Shown here: piece by piece, positions 1-11,918 of the stretch
How the letters are laid out: each line of letters starts with the position of its first letter
Position numbering within the stretch: the stretch's first letter is position 1
DNA from: Silene latifolia
Taxonomy: Eukaryota > Streptophyta > Magnoliopsida > Caryophyllales > Caryophyllaceae
Reading direction: 5' to 3'
NCBI RefSeq assembly: GCF_048544455.1
Contig: NC_133538.1
Coordinates: 148,292,422 to 148,356,421, forward strand
Length of the DNA stretch: 64,000 nucleotides
The notes under the pieces: generated by a model
Database searches by the model: none
What the model was told of the DNA's origin: nothing
Seen by the model: only the letters and a program-made list of their open reading frames with translations
Made by a program: the position numbers and the translations under genes

Positions 1-2088
1 TTATTTCACATAAACTAAGCGTGAACCCAAGTTGCACCCCAGTACAGCAGAAGAGAAGAAAATTTGCGGCAGAACGAAATGAGGTCATTAACAAAGAAGT
101 AGACAGTCTCTTGGCAGCAGATAAAATTAGGGACGTTAGCTACCCAGAATGGCTTTCTAATGTGGTAGTTGTGCCCAAGAAGAACGGCAAATGGAGGGTG
201 TGTGTAGACTTCACAGATTTAAACAAAGCTTATCCCAAGGACCCCTTTCCACTGCCACATATCGATGCAATGGTGGACGCTACTGCGGGACACGAGGTAC
301 TCACCTTCCTCGATGCCTGGAGCGGTTATAATCAGATCAAGATGCATCCACAAGATCAAGAGAAAATAGCATTCATGTCGGAAAGAGGCATATATTGTTA
401 CAAGGTCATGCCCTTTGGCCTAAAGAACGTCGGGTCCACTTATCAACGGTTGGTAAATAAAATGTTCAAGCAGCAAATAGGAAAGACCATGGAAGTATAC
501 ATAGACGACATGGTGGTGAAGTCCAAAAAAAGCAGAAATGCACATGGAGCACTTGGCAGACACCTTCCAGACGTTAAGGGAGTTTAAAATGAAACTTAAT
601 CCGTCCAAGTGCTCGTTTGGGGTATCTTCAGGAAAATTCTTAGGGTATATGGTGACCCAGAGGGGAGTTGAAGCAACCAAGGAACAGATAAAAGCAATAC
701 TCCAGCTGGAATCACCCCAGAAGCCAAAGGATGTGCAATGGCTGGCAGGGAAGGTAGCGGCCCTAAACAGGTTCATATCAAGGGCCTCGGATAGGTGCAA
801 GCTGTTCTATGATATATTGAGGAAGATTCAGAAATTCGAATGGACTAGAGAACATGAAAAATCATTCGCAGAACTCAAAAGCTACCTAAGCACACCACCG
901 TTACTCGCAAAACCGGAGCAAGGGGAGTCACTATTCTTGTACATGTCAGTCACGGAAGCAGCTGTAAGCGCGGTCTTCGTCAAAGAGCAGGAAAGAGTGC
1001 AGCATCCTGTATATTACATTAGCAAGTCTCTGCTTCCTGCAGAGACCAGGTACAATTCCTTTGAAAAACTAGCATTGGCTTTGGTTATTGCTTCCTATCA
1101 ACTGCGGCCGTACTTTGAATCTCACACCATCCATGTAATAACCAATTACCCGCTAAAGACTATTATGAGGAAGCCTGAACTTTCGGGCAGAATGACTAAA
1201 TGGTCAGTACATCTTAGTGGGTATGACTTGCAATTCGAACCCAGAACGGCGATAAAATCCCAAGCCCTAGCATATTTCGTCTCTGACTTTTGCCCTGCTA
1301 CCCAAGGGGAGGCAGAAGACGGAATGCTGCCAATAATGGGGAGTCAGGATAGCAAGATATGGTCCCTATACATTGACGGAGCCTCAAATGTAAGGGGAGC
1401 CGGTGTGGGTTTGGTCCTTCGATCACCTAAAGGTGATCTGATAGTACAAGCTATTAGGTGTGAGTTGAAGGCAACCAACAACGAAGCCGAGTATGAAGCC
1501 CTTATACTTGGGATGCATATGGCATCGGGGCTTAAGGTAAGGAACCTAAGGGTGTATAGTGACTCCTTACTTGTGGTAAATCATGTAAACAACGAATATG
1601 CGGCGCGTGATTAAAAAATGATAGCCTACTTGAAGATAGCCACAGAGCAAAAGTCAAAGTTTAGAACATTCAAGATAACTCAGGTGCCACGAGATCAGAA
1701 CGTGGAAGCAGGTGCCCTAGCAACATTAGGAGCCACCTTCCAGCCGACAGAACTATCAAACATACCGATTACCCATGTGTTGACCCCAGCCATCCATAAG
1801 GAGCCAGATCAGAATCCGGTGAAAGTAGATGTACACATGCAGTGTGCACAGGGAGCCAGGACGCTGGTTTCAACAGTAGGACAGCAGGATGCAAATTGGA
1901 GGGTTCCATACCTAAATTGGCTAAGGGATGGGACACTCCCTGAAGACAGAAAGGAAGCACAGAGTTTTAGGATAAAAGCTTCCAGGTATATCATGATTGA
2001 TAACATTCTCTTCAGAAAGTCATTGGCAGGACCATGCCTCAAGTGCTTGAGCAAAGAGGAAGCAGAAACAGTACTGCAGGATACGGAG
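1..2088 (+). mobile_element. Ty3/gypsy Tat-clade retrotransposon fragment (pol only)
   Basis: Internal piece of a Ty3/gypsy element; no LTR is seen. Domain order is reverse transcriptase, gypsy RNase H, a second (archaeal-type) RNase H, then the first part of the integrase region. Two RNase H domains in this order are known from the Tat/Ogre/Retand lineage. Around 2085-2095 the match to a Tat pol stops in the integrase zinc-finger region and the sequence becomes the 3' non-coding part of a copia element, also seen near 49,500. The right end is therefore a deletion or insertion breakpoint rather than an LTR. The left end lies outside the window. Confidence 0.88.
21..2085 (+). pseudogene. pol: Tat-clade pol pseudogene (RT, RNase H, aRNase H, integrase start)
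   Basis: Would copy element RNA into DNA. The RT part shows the LNKAYPKDPFPLP block, the FLDAWSGYNQI block, the MPFGLKNVGSTYQR block and the YIDDMVV active site near 500-517. A run of seven A at 525-531 shifts the frame; the thumb and gypsy RNase H continue in another frame at 538-1614. The second RNase H starts near 1366 with IDGAS, then NEAEYEAL and YSDSLL, which supply three acidic catalytic residues. The fourth position reads EAGALA where the family normally has EADALA, so an Asp appears lost. A TAA at 1612-1614 interrupts this domain and the frame resumes at 1618. The integrase start (YLNWLRDGTLP...) runs to about 2085. Not functional. Confidence 0.88.
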
Positions 2089-3531
2089 CATATACTGTAT
2101 TTTATAAAGAAGTATTTAGGTTTTCAATTCTGGATGATATCGGACATCATGTGGATCTATTAAAACATGGGATGTTGGATTGGCACTTAGATAAGTACCT
2201 TATGTTGATAATGATCCTTCATCTTAAGAGATTAACCAGTTAAGTAGGTTATTCATGTCGATGAATATAGAATTACCATGATAGAGTCATGGTTATTTAC
2301 CGAACCTAAGAACTGTTGTTTAACATGAATTGATAACCAATGTTTCCGCCATTGGTATAGTCATGTAATGCCATTATGCACATGTCCTAGATGAATTAAA
2401 TGCTTGGAGTATGATAAGTCGATAACAAGTTAACCCATATGAGAGTCATTGGTAAGCCTCAAGGAACCATCATGAATTCTCAAGGAGAACTAATAGTCTG
2501 TTCTGGAGTTTGGAATGATACTTAGTTGTGTGTTAAGAGGTTACACAAACTCAAGGTTCCGAACTCATTTGGATTTGTAAAAATCCTAGAAAATTATTGA
2601 CATAAGGAGTAAGAGACTAGAAAAGTGTATTTTATTGTCATCCATTGCAAGATTCTACGAAATGAACCTAAGTACGTTGTGATTGGGTGGTGAACTTTAA
2701 AACTACAAGTAGTGTTGTCCACCGAAACCCACATCACAAGTTATGTGATAACTCTAAGAGCTTCTTTCAATTTAAAGAACCTAAGTCTAGTATGAAGTCT
2801 AGACATGTACTTAGTAAAGTTCATGCTATAAGAGATAACATGAAATTGAAGGAAATCGCAATTCACAATGTTTGAACATTTGGACATATGGTATGTTCAC
2901 TAGCTAAACTTTTATTGTGTTAAGCAAGTACTTGAGTACACTTATGATTATAAGACATAGAGTAGTAATATGGTATTGACTACTTATGTGTGATAATCAC
3001 ATTTATTGTTTGAGTTATCGTTAACTCATCTTGTACTTTGTTATATCCAAATGGGATTGTTGAGAGAGTATTGAACCCCATTAAAGTGAACTGGAGTAAC
3101 ATAGTATTCATCCCTAGTTACTTATATTAGGTGACGTCTCGAAGTGACTAGAGTGTGATGCGATTGATGGCAAGTTCGAGTGCCATAGAGTCATAAGAGA
3201 TGACTAGTCGATCACATAGGCAGACGGTTTGGAACACTCTATCGGGCCTAATGACCGCTTATGGAGTTCTGGCAAATTATATGGCCTGGTTGTGGCAAGA
3301 GCTACTGTAGTATTCTAATGAGTAAATTCTTTTGACTAAAGATTGTTCGCTCAAGGTGGCACAGTTTCAGAGTAACTTTGATTTATGTTCCTACGACCTT
3401 CGTAAATGGGGTTAAAAGGGCTTATTTTGGGTTATGATGAGCTGTGGCTAGTTGAAGGGAATAGTGCGATAGGAATTGTCCACCCCTTTGTCAGGGTTAA
3501 AACAATATCTCAGGGCCACTCGAGGAGTAAT
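2089..3531 (+). mobile_element. Copia-1, 3' internal region, left part
   Basis: Non-coding stretch that aligns by eye, in order and orientation, with about 49,490-50,958 of copia-2. Examples are the blocks around 3130-3250 against 50,560-50,660 and 3470-3531 against 50,895-50,958. It ends exactly at the CACTA-1 target duplication AAT (3529-3531), and the same sequence resumes at 20843. It is the 3' internal part of a Ty1/copia element whose 5' half is missing from the window. No ORF of note is seen here, as in the copia-2 copy. Confidence 0.85.
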
Positions 3532-3790
3532 CACTAGTACAAAAAGTCCTATTAACATCGCCTTAGTTACATCATTTCTTAATAAAAACGATGTAATTGT
3601 TCATAATAGAGTTATTAACATCGGCTTAAAAATCAAAATGATGTTATTTATATTATATTAACATCGGTTATATGAAAACCGATGTTAATATATTGGCATT
3701 ACATCAGTTTTCTTAAAACCGAGGTAATAACCATTAACAATTATTTTAAGGGTCTTTAAAATACATCGGTTGAAACCGATGTCACTAAAA
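3532..3790 (+). repeat. CACTA-1 left terminal and subterminal repeats
   Basis: The 17-bp terminal inverted repeat is followed by several copies of a short unit, ACATCGGTT...AACCGATGT, in both orientations (for example near 3661-3690 and 3763-3783). In CACTA elements such subterminal repeats are binding sites for the TNPA-type protein; here that role is inferred. Confidence 0.9.
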
Positions 3791-4977
3791 TGAGTCCTTC
3801 ACGTGACAAACACGTAATAGTATCTGACCGACCATTCAGTTACCCCCATAATTCTCACGCAATTCAAAACCCTTCACCCACGAAAACCCTTCACCCACGA
3901 AAACCCTTTGCTTCCCAGTTCCCACATAAACAAACCAACGCTCCGTCGTCACCTCCTCTTTATCTGGCCACCATAATCCCTATATACCCGTCGTCATGCA
4001 CACCTGCCGACCCCTTAATCAATTTCCTGCTTTGACCCCGTATGATCTACAAATCAGGTATGCCTGCATCCAAATTTTTCTTATTGTTTCTCCAATTATT
4101 TTGCAATTACATATGCTGTAGTCAATTATATGTGTCAACTATTTGGTCACTTGTGTAATATGTGAAAGCAATCTGAAGTTATTTGCGATTTTTAGAATTC
4201 AATATAGCGATTTAGGGCTCTGGCACTGCTGTTAATTGTTACGGAGTAATACCGTCTTATGCTACAATTAACACCGTCTTATGCTACTGCTGATGAAAAC
4301 AACTATTTTCGATTGTTAGAATTCATTCCCTTGTTGTTACTGACTACATACTTCTTGTTGTTGCCGTGTGAAACTAGTTCTGTGTATTTTGGGATTGATG
4401 CTCGTTTTTATTGTTCATCCCCGCCAATTTGTTAACGGTTCTGGTGTTTTTACAAGTCGAATAAGATATGCAGCTTTATGTTTGATTACTAGTACAAGTC
4501 GCAAGTACAAGTCTTCAATTTTCCTTGTGCAAAGAAAGTCTATAGTAACTTCAATGCCAAAAAAAAGGTTTAAAATTGATTGTAATGAAACTAATTTTAA
4601 TGACCTTACCGGTCAAGCTAGGATGTTAGTTGATTATATGCAAAATTTGAACTTTTTATAATAGTTCAGTCATCCTGGGAGCTTGTTCTTAATTCTCCCT
4701 ATGTGAATTTGTCCTAGATTTTAAGATTGACACATTAGAAGATTAATTAAAGAACAGAGATATAGATAGTATTGGTGTAAGTGTGTAATTATGTTAATAG
4801 TCCAAAGTAATAGTAAGTTTGGTGAATTATGTCAATATTGAATTTTTCTGTATTGTTTCCATCGTGGTTTATTGCTTCCGTTATACGGGTTTATTTGACG
4901 GACTATTACATCCTTTCTTTCAACTCAAGATCAAAACTTACAAGTTGTAGATAAGTTTGGTGAATTATATCCTTTCT

Positions 4978-5060
4978 TTTTTTTTCCCACAGTTAAAGGA
5001 CTGAGGATTGTAAAAGATTGACTAGGATTATGCAGTTTATGCATTACACTTGTACATCTA
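4978..5060 (+). repeat. 83-bp direct repeat, copy 1
   Basis: Begins in a T-run ending in CCCACAG, a good splice acceptor, and continues TTAAAGGACTGAGG up to TGTACATCTA. An identical copy lies at 6510-6592. Flanking sequence differs, so only this acceptor plus about 70 bp is duplicated. Confidence 0.93.
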
Positions 5061-6509
5061 TTCCTCATTTTGCTTTTGTGTTTATCATTTGCTTTCTTCT
5101 GAGTTTGTAATATTCTCAGAAGATTTAGCTACATTTTTCTTCTTGTACAGTCTGAATTCTGAAATGCTATACTTCGACTCTTCACTTCTTTGGTCACACT
5201 CTTATTTAATCGCTAGACTGTTGGATATGTGTATGAAAATCCATACTGGGCCCTTACTAATTTGACGCTTTCCCAGAAGAGAGGGAAAAAAAGAGGGAAG
5301 GTCGCATGACAAAGGTAGAATTAGAGAAGAGACTGTAAAGGAAACATCTTTTCTGATTCAGAAAAATATTATGCTTTATGTGCTATGTCTCAAACATAGC
5401 CTTCTGTGTATGACACTTTTATGTACTGTTGATTTAAGTGAAGAAGCAATTACCCAGCCTTTCTCTTCTTTCTCAGCTTCTATCTCTCCAGCTTGTAATG
5501 CTAATTTGTGCTCTTGATTTTCCCTTATTTGGTTCTCGGGGAATACAGATTGACTGACTATGTTCCGGTTCCCTAGTTCGACATTAATGTATGCTTCTGT
5601 TGTCCATTTTTCTGCTCGTGGTTGGCGTTTAATCTTATATTTTATACTATCTAATTTAGATTCTAGGTTTTAGTTATTTCTAGCTTCTGGTAAATAATAC
5701 TCTGTAGGACTGTAGTCCCTATGTAGCTGGTGCTAGCTTTATATCTAAACTTATCTTCGTAGAGTTTATTTCGGTTGTAATTGTAAGTTGCTTACAAGTT
5801 CAGGAGCTCTATTATTTAGACATAAGGAAAAAGTGCTCTTGGATCTCAAACTGTTGAATTTTTTGCTTCTTTTGTCCTTCCTCTGCGACACTCAGCCCTA
5901 TTCGTAATTGTCGTCATTTCCTCTCGTGTTGTCACAATCTTGTACTCCCTTTGTTGATGCGCATATTTTTCCTGTTTGTATCTGTATTGAAGCCTTTGTG
6001 AATAAACTTCTCCTTGGAACCTTTCCTTTTCTGTATGTTATTTGTGGCCGCACGGCGCACCTTATTATGTTCCTTATTTTTTGTGCAAAACAAACTTGGA
6101 AGTTATGCACTTAAAAAGTAGATCTCAATTTTCTGAAAGCTCTGATATTACCATTTCATCATATAGGTTTAAAGAAAGAAGAGGAAGAAAGAAGAGTCGT
6201 TCAAGGCAGTATTCATCGTCACAAGATTCCAGGTAGGTGGCAGAAACGGCTATCTTGAATTTCATTTTTGTGGAATAAAATTGACAAGTTTGAGTGAATG
6301 TTATGTTGAAATAAAATGTAGTATATATAGTGTGGAAAAGAGTTAGAGAGTAGATTTAGTAGATTCTTTCCTGTGAGTGCATTGCTGCAGTTGCTGTTGT
6401 TAGTATGGTTGGTCCATCTTTATCCTGGTGTAGTTAGTTTATTAATATACTCAAACTTTAGGGCTTTTCCGTATAATAATGTATGTAAACTTTTTTATTT
6501 GTTTCTCTC

Positions 6510-6592
6510 TTTTTTTTCCCACAGTTAAAGGACTGAGGATTGTAAAAGATTGACTAGGATTATGCAGTTTATGCATTACACTTGTACATCTA
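6510..6592 (+). repeat. 83-bp direct repeat, copy 2
   Basis: Second copy of the segment at 4978-5060, apparently identical, 1.53 kb downstream within the same CACTA leader. It could offer an alternative leader exon with the same acceptor. Confidence 0.93.
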
Positions 6593-7142
6593 GATTAATT
6601 CAGTTTTATTGAGATGGGTCCTGCCCAATTTTCTCCCAGCCATCTCAGGCAAATGTGGTGCATAGATTGAAGTGGGTTGATCATAGTTAGCCTCTAAAAC
6701 TTGTAATTGTATTTGACTTAAACTTAATGGAACTGAAGTGAAGTGCAAACGAACATAGTGTTCGACTTGGACATTTAACAACCTTTACAGATGTTGCCCA
6801 GAAGATTTTTGGGATATGGCAACACTCTTTGTTTCTGTTCAAAACTTGTCTAGTGCTCTGTTTTCTTATGTTTTTTTTTAGTTATCAATTTTATTTTGAA
6901 TAATTTTTAATAAAGGTTAAAATCATCCTTATTTACAGGCTTTCTCTCCACCAAAATTCTCTATTTTGACCTTACAAAGCTACTTAATTGCCACTTGAAG
7001 GTATGTATATCTTTATTCAATTTCAGTTTCTTGTTAAATGATGGTTAATTTTTATTACATGAAACAGTTTAGTGCATTTAATGTGATTATTATACATCAT
7101 TGACGTAGATACCCATTAATATATGTGTTTATTAACTAGATT

Positions 7143-10100
7143 ATGGACCGAAGTTGGATGTATAGAAAGCGTTATTTTATTTATCTTGAACGACTAGAGG
7201 AGTTTCTTAGTTGTGCCGTCGAACATCAAAGACTCCATGGAGATAATCAATTCGTATGTCCGTGTACCTTATGTCAAAATCGTAAAAAGGTGAATTCTAG
7301 GGATGAATTGCGGGAACATTTAATTTTAAAAGGATTTAAAGCAGATTATAATGTGTGGATATGGCATGGAGAAAGTGTTAATGATATTTGATCCAACGTA
7401 AATTTTGGAATTAATGATAAAGATGGGGATCAGATTGATGTCGGGGTAGAAAATGATGATGAAATCTTTGAAAATAATGATATGGATGATAATATAGAGC
7501 CTGATAATGATAATATTGACGTTTTGATGAAGGATCTTGAAGAAGATATTGTGGAGTGCCCTATTATTTTTCAGAGAATGGTTGATAATTCCAAGAAGCC
7601 TTTATACCCGAATGGTTCTAAATTCTCTCTTTTATTAGCTATGTTGAAACTATTCACATTGAAAGCTGGAAATGAGTGGAGTGACAAGAGTTTTACTTCC
7701 TTGTTAGAACTTTTGTGTCAAATGTTGCCGGAAGGTAACGAGCTTCCCTCCACCACATACGAATGCAAGAAACTACTATGCCCATTATCTACGTCTTACC
7801 AAAAGATTCGTGCATGCGTGAAGGACTGTATTTTGTACAGAAAAAAGTATAGTGAATTAAAAGAATGCCCAAAGTGCGGTGAGTCACGATACAAGATGGT
7901 AGACAATGGTAATGGTGGCAAGAAGAAGGGGAGTCATGTGAAGACATTATGGTATTTGCCAATAATACCAAAATTTAAACGCTTTTTTTCAAATAAAAAA
8001 GATGCGGAGTACATGTTGTGGCATCAAAAGGGCAGGAATAAAGATGGCCGACTGAGGCATGTAGCTGATTCTCCCCAATGGAGAACAATTGATCGAACCT
8101 TTTCAGAATTCGGTTCAGAGCCTAGAAATTTAAGATTGTGACTTTGCACCGATGGAATTAATCCATTTGGAACTTTAAGTACCCAACATAGTTGTTGGCC
8201 AGTAATGTTGATAATTTACAATATCCCTCCTTGGCTTACCAGAAAGAGCAAATACATTATGTTAACACTCCTAATTTCGGAACCTAAGCAACCTGGAAAT
8301 GACATTGACGTGTATTTGGCTCCTCTAATTGAAGACTTGAAACTCTTGTGGAACGATGGGGTAGAGGTGTTTGATGCAAGTACTAGCTCTAGGTTTCAAA
8401 TGCATGCTATGTTGTACTGTACAATTAATGACTTCCCAGCTTATGGTAACCTTTCTGGATACCGACTGAAGACTGATAAGGGATGTCCGGTATGCGGGGA
8501 TTACACTGAATTTGATTGGTTGGAGCACAGTGGCAAATTTTCGTAAAGAGGTGGTCGTCGTTTTCTACCTGAAAATCATCAATATCGAAATAAGAAGAAG
8601 GCTTTTTATGGGAAAACGGAGCATAGGAAACCCCCTTTGTTTTTGAGTGGAGAAGAGTACTACGATAAGGTTAAGAATATAACTACAGTTTTTGGAAAAC
8701 CGTACGTACCTCCACTAGATGGAGTATATCATACAAAGAGGTCAATTTTTTGGGAACTTTTATATTGGCAGCACTTGTATGTGAGGCATTGCATTGATGT
8801 CATGCACGTGGAGAAGAACGTGTTTGATAGTTTAATTGGAACATTGCTCAATATGCCGAATAAGACTAAGGATGGGGTGAAAGCTTGAAATGACATGGTT
8901 GCTAGGGGGCGTATCGAGTTAAAACCAATTGAGAAGGGAAAACGTATCTATATACCACCGTTTTGCACGACTCTTTCTAAGAAGGAAAAGATGATTGTCT
9001 GTGAATCTTTAAAATGGGTCAAGGTACCACATCGATATAGCTCTAACATAAGTCGTCTTGTTTCCATAAATGATTCTAAGTTAGCTGGTATGAAATCTCA
9101 TGATTGTCATGTTATGCTTACACAACTGCTTCATGTGGCCATTAGATCCGTATTGCCTAAGCATGTTAGGCAAGTCATCACCAAGCTTTGCCTCTTCTTT
9201 GATGCAATCAACTCAAAAGATATCCATCCTGACACCTTAGATGACTTGCAAGCGGATGTTGTTGTGACTTTATGTGAATTAGAGATGTACTTTCCGATTT
9301 CTTTCTTTGATATCATGGTACACCTGGTCATTCATTTAGTGCGTGAGATTAAACTTTGTGGTCCGGTGTTTCATAGAAACATGTGGGCGATGGAGCGTGA
9401 GATGGGTACTTATAAGAGACGAATGAAGAATCGTTGTCGTCCTGGAGGTAGTATTGTTGAAGCAACAATTGCATGTGAGACAATCCAATTCTGTGTTGAC
9501 TATATGGCAGATGTTCAACCTATTGGAGTTCCCATATCTCGGCACGAAGGTAGACTCTTAAGGAAGGGTACTTTGGGTAAAAAACAAATGAGCGTGGACT
9601 GCGATTCTTTTCAGAAAGCACATTTATATGTTTTACAACATATGACAGAGGTCCATCCCTATTTAGCCGAGCACCTGGATTTACTGAAGCTCCAAAATCC
9701 ACATAAACGCGTTGACTGGTTGTTGAATGAACATAGTCGGACTTTTGCGGAGTGGTTTAAAGGTAAGGTGATGAGTGAGTTGTCTACACAATCTCATAAT
9801 GTAAGTGCTAACTTACGCTGGTTAGCATATGGCCCTAAATCGAACATCACATCATTTGAAGGGTATGATATCAATGGGTTTTGCTTTTACACAAGCCGAC
9901 AAGATGAGAAGAGTACAATGCAGAATAGTGGAGTGACTCTTCTTGCATCATCAGAAGAATATGTTGGAAAGGGTAAGGATCCCGTAGACATCACAAGGGC
10001 GTACTATGGGAAAACTGAGGATATTTGGGTGCTTGAGTATGTAACTTTTAGTGTACCCTTGTTTCGGTGTAAATGGGTAGATTGTGATAAGGGTGTCACC

Positions 10101-10391
10101 GTTGACGATATGGGATTCATTTTGGTAAACTTTAATGTTTTTGGACATATACATGAACCCTTCATTCTTGCATCTCAAGCGAAACAAGTATTCTACATTG
10201 AAGATCCTTTAGATAAGAGATCATCCGTGGTTCGTTATGGGAAAAGGCGTATTCTTGGTGTCGATGGAGTAGTTGACGAAGAATAATATGATCAACTTGA
10301 TGAACTGCCTCCTATTTCTGTCAAGCGTCGATCGGTTCAAGATTTACGTGATGAAAGTTATTTGCGTCAAGATCATGATGAAGGTCTATAG
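7143..10391 (+). pseudogene. CACTA-1 TNP2-type transposase (TNPD) with five in-frame stops
   Basis: Transposase of the En/Spm class, which would cut the element at its ends. Starts at ATG 7143 with MDRSWMY, the usual start of the transposase-associated domain (residues about 1-80, including CPCTLC). The TNP2 region includes LCTDG, PPWLTRKSKY, CPVCG, and the DVMHVEKN block near residue 555. A DUF4218 domain follows at about residues 690-800 (YFPISFFDIMVHL...HRNMWAMER) and DUF4216 near 960-1030. The frame is open for 1083 codons with no frameshift, but is cut by TGA 7389, TGA 8139, TAA 8544, TGA 8886 and TAA 10284. The normal end is TAG 10389-10391. The stop at 8886 sits where relatives have Arg (CGA), and that at 8139 where they have Gly. 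Good conservation outside the stops suggests recent inactivation. Confidence 0.93.
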
Positions 10392-11001
10392 TTTGATAAA
10401 TTAAAATAGTTTATGGTTATTTTAGGTAGTCCTATTACCGTCCTTCTCAAAATAATCCCTAGTATACTTTTAACGGTTTAACCCATATTAATCTAACGTT
10501 TGCCATCATTTTTCTTTTATTTAGTTTATTGCACTGTCGATTCTTTGGTTAAAATCCGATCCTCAAGAACCCATTGAGCATAAATGTATTACTCTCTGCA
10601 TTTCTTTGATTCCCTCCGCTTCCAAAGTGTCAGGTTGCTTAAGAAAAATAGCCACTAGACCAGTTTTCTGGACTTGCTGTAAATCCTGACAAGACTTGTA
10701 TTTAATTTGGGGGAGTGGATATTTCTGTCAAAAAACTTATTTTCAGAGAAACTTCATGATGTTGAGTGAGAGACGAGAGTGTTAGACTATTGTGTTAATA
10801 TGTTGTGTAGCAAATCTTCCATAAAACAATCTTACTGTGTGATTAACCTAAATCCTTGCAAGTATCTAATCTCTCTGTATCATAAACTTCCTCTATCACA
10901 TAGATTATTGTGTTAATTTGCAATTTTTTTTTAACTCTGTCCCAAAAACAAGTACAAAGAATCAAACGGAATAATGGAGAAATTATGGATTGGTATCAAA
11001 G
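10392..11001. other. Spacer between the TNP2 gene and the captured gene fragment
   Basis: About 610 bp of AT-rich CACTA-1 sequence with no gene. A 22-bp stretch, AGCCACTAGACCAGTTT plus a few bases (about 10650-10671), recurs near 14888-14909 in the same element; its meaning is unknown. Confidence 0.5.
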
Positions 11002-11918
11002 TTAGACAGACTTGTCCTTCAACTCCTTAAGGAATTTTGCATTCATATCTGAGATAGTGAATTACTTGTACAATGCTGGCTTTTCTGGGGAAACCAACTC
11101 CGGTAGAGGTCCATATAACTTGTCACTAGTTATGGCTGGGTTGAAAAACACGGGAACAGATATTCTTGATCTAGGTAAAGGATTAGCGTATACACGGACT
11201 GGCTTGAGATCAATCCATTCTCCATTATACTTGACTTGTAATCCACCAACATCGTCCTGCAATAGAACTGTCAAGGTCCGGTGATCTGAGTGTGATGCGA
11301 TCCCAATTGTCTTGTCGGGTTCAAGACAGTATGGATAGTACTGTCCAGCCATGTTTATCCTCGCCAAATAAGATTCCGGGCTTAGTCTATCAGCACTTAA
11401 TCCTAATCCTTCTGACAAAATACTTAAAAGCCGCGCACTCAACTTCTTCACCTCTTTTTCCCAATCCATCACCTCAGCTCTGCATTCAGACAACCAAATA
11501 GAGTCAACAAATATAGTAGACGTCACTAATTCTGAATCAATAAAAATCTGAATCAAAAATCATACCTGCAAACATTTGGGATGGCATTAGGATCGACAGA
11601 TTTGGGGCCTAGTTGAACTTAAAGTGTATCACGCCAACTCGCGGCCTTGGAATAGAACAAGTCATAGTTAGAGAAATAACCTACACCGGATGTAACAGAG
11701 TCCCGATTATAGTACTTGATCTTTTCCTCGTCTGGCTGTTCGAAAAAGGCCCTGATTGCGCCAACTAGCCGGTCGAGGGCCGACACTTCCACGCCATGGT
11801 TCACCACTTGAAAGAAGCCGTACGTAGAAGCAGCGTCCCTTATTTTTTGCACCACTTCTTCGTGAATAATCCTATTGTTTCCCTGTAGTCTAGACAATTG
11901 TTTCGTTTCAATTGCCAT
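11002..11918 (-). pseudogene. Captured 2-oxoglutarate/Fe(II) dioxygenase gene fragment
   Basis: Piece of a plant 2OG-dependent dioxygenase, closest in feel to the 1-aminocyclopropane-1-carboxylate oxidase-homologue group. Exon 1 (11918 down to about 11567) carries the N-terminal DIOX_N domain with YGFFQVVNHGV and FFEQPDEEK. A TAA at 11618-11620 replaces a Gln codon in DTLQ. An intron (about 11566-11480) has GT/AG borders. Exon 2 resumes at 11479 with DWEKEVKKLSARLLSILSEGLGL and the first iron-ligand motif HSD (ASHSDHRTLTVLLQDD). After DLKPV it jumps directly to RVYANPLPRSRISVPVFF, skipping roughly 30 residues that contain the second iron-binding His. A further stop follows ALYK; the frame ends near 11002. 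The usual first ~60 residues are absent. It lies reversed between the two CACTA genes, so it is best read as a transduplicated host gene. The protein could not bind iron normally. Confidence 0.88.

Larger units (their letters stand above)
3791..7142 (+). other. CACTA-1 leader of the transposase gene, probable non-coding exons
   Basis: No convincing coding region in 3.3 kb. Splice-like signals suggest a multi-exon 5' leader. There is a donor CAG/GTATGC at 4057/4058, acceptors TTTCCCACAG near 4992 and 6524, and a possible purine-rich exon at about 6166-6230 followed by GTAGGT. There is also an exon at about 6940-7000 (TTACAG acceptor, GAAG/GTATGT donor) and an acceptor just before the start codon (ACTAG, about 7140). 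Short tandem copies of CTTCACCCACGAAAACC lie near 3868-3907. An 83-bp direct repeat is listed separately. Confidence 0.5.

Noticed and set aside
4368-4661. 97-codon ORF in the CACTA-1 leader
   Set aside because: No domain recognised, and the region has leader-type splice signals rather than coding features. The PKKRFKIDCNETNFNDLTGQ stretch looks exon-like but was too short to call.
10981-11918. Considered whether the dioxygenase could be a functional host gene on the minus strand
   Set aside because: It has in-frame stops, lacks the second iron-ligand segment and the N-terminus, and lies wholly inside CACTA-1.
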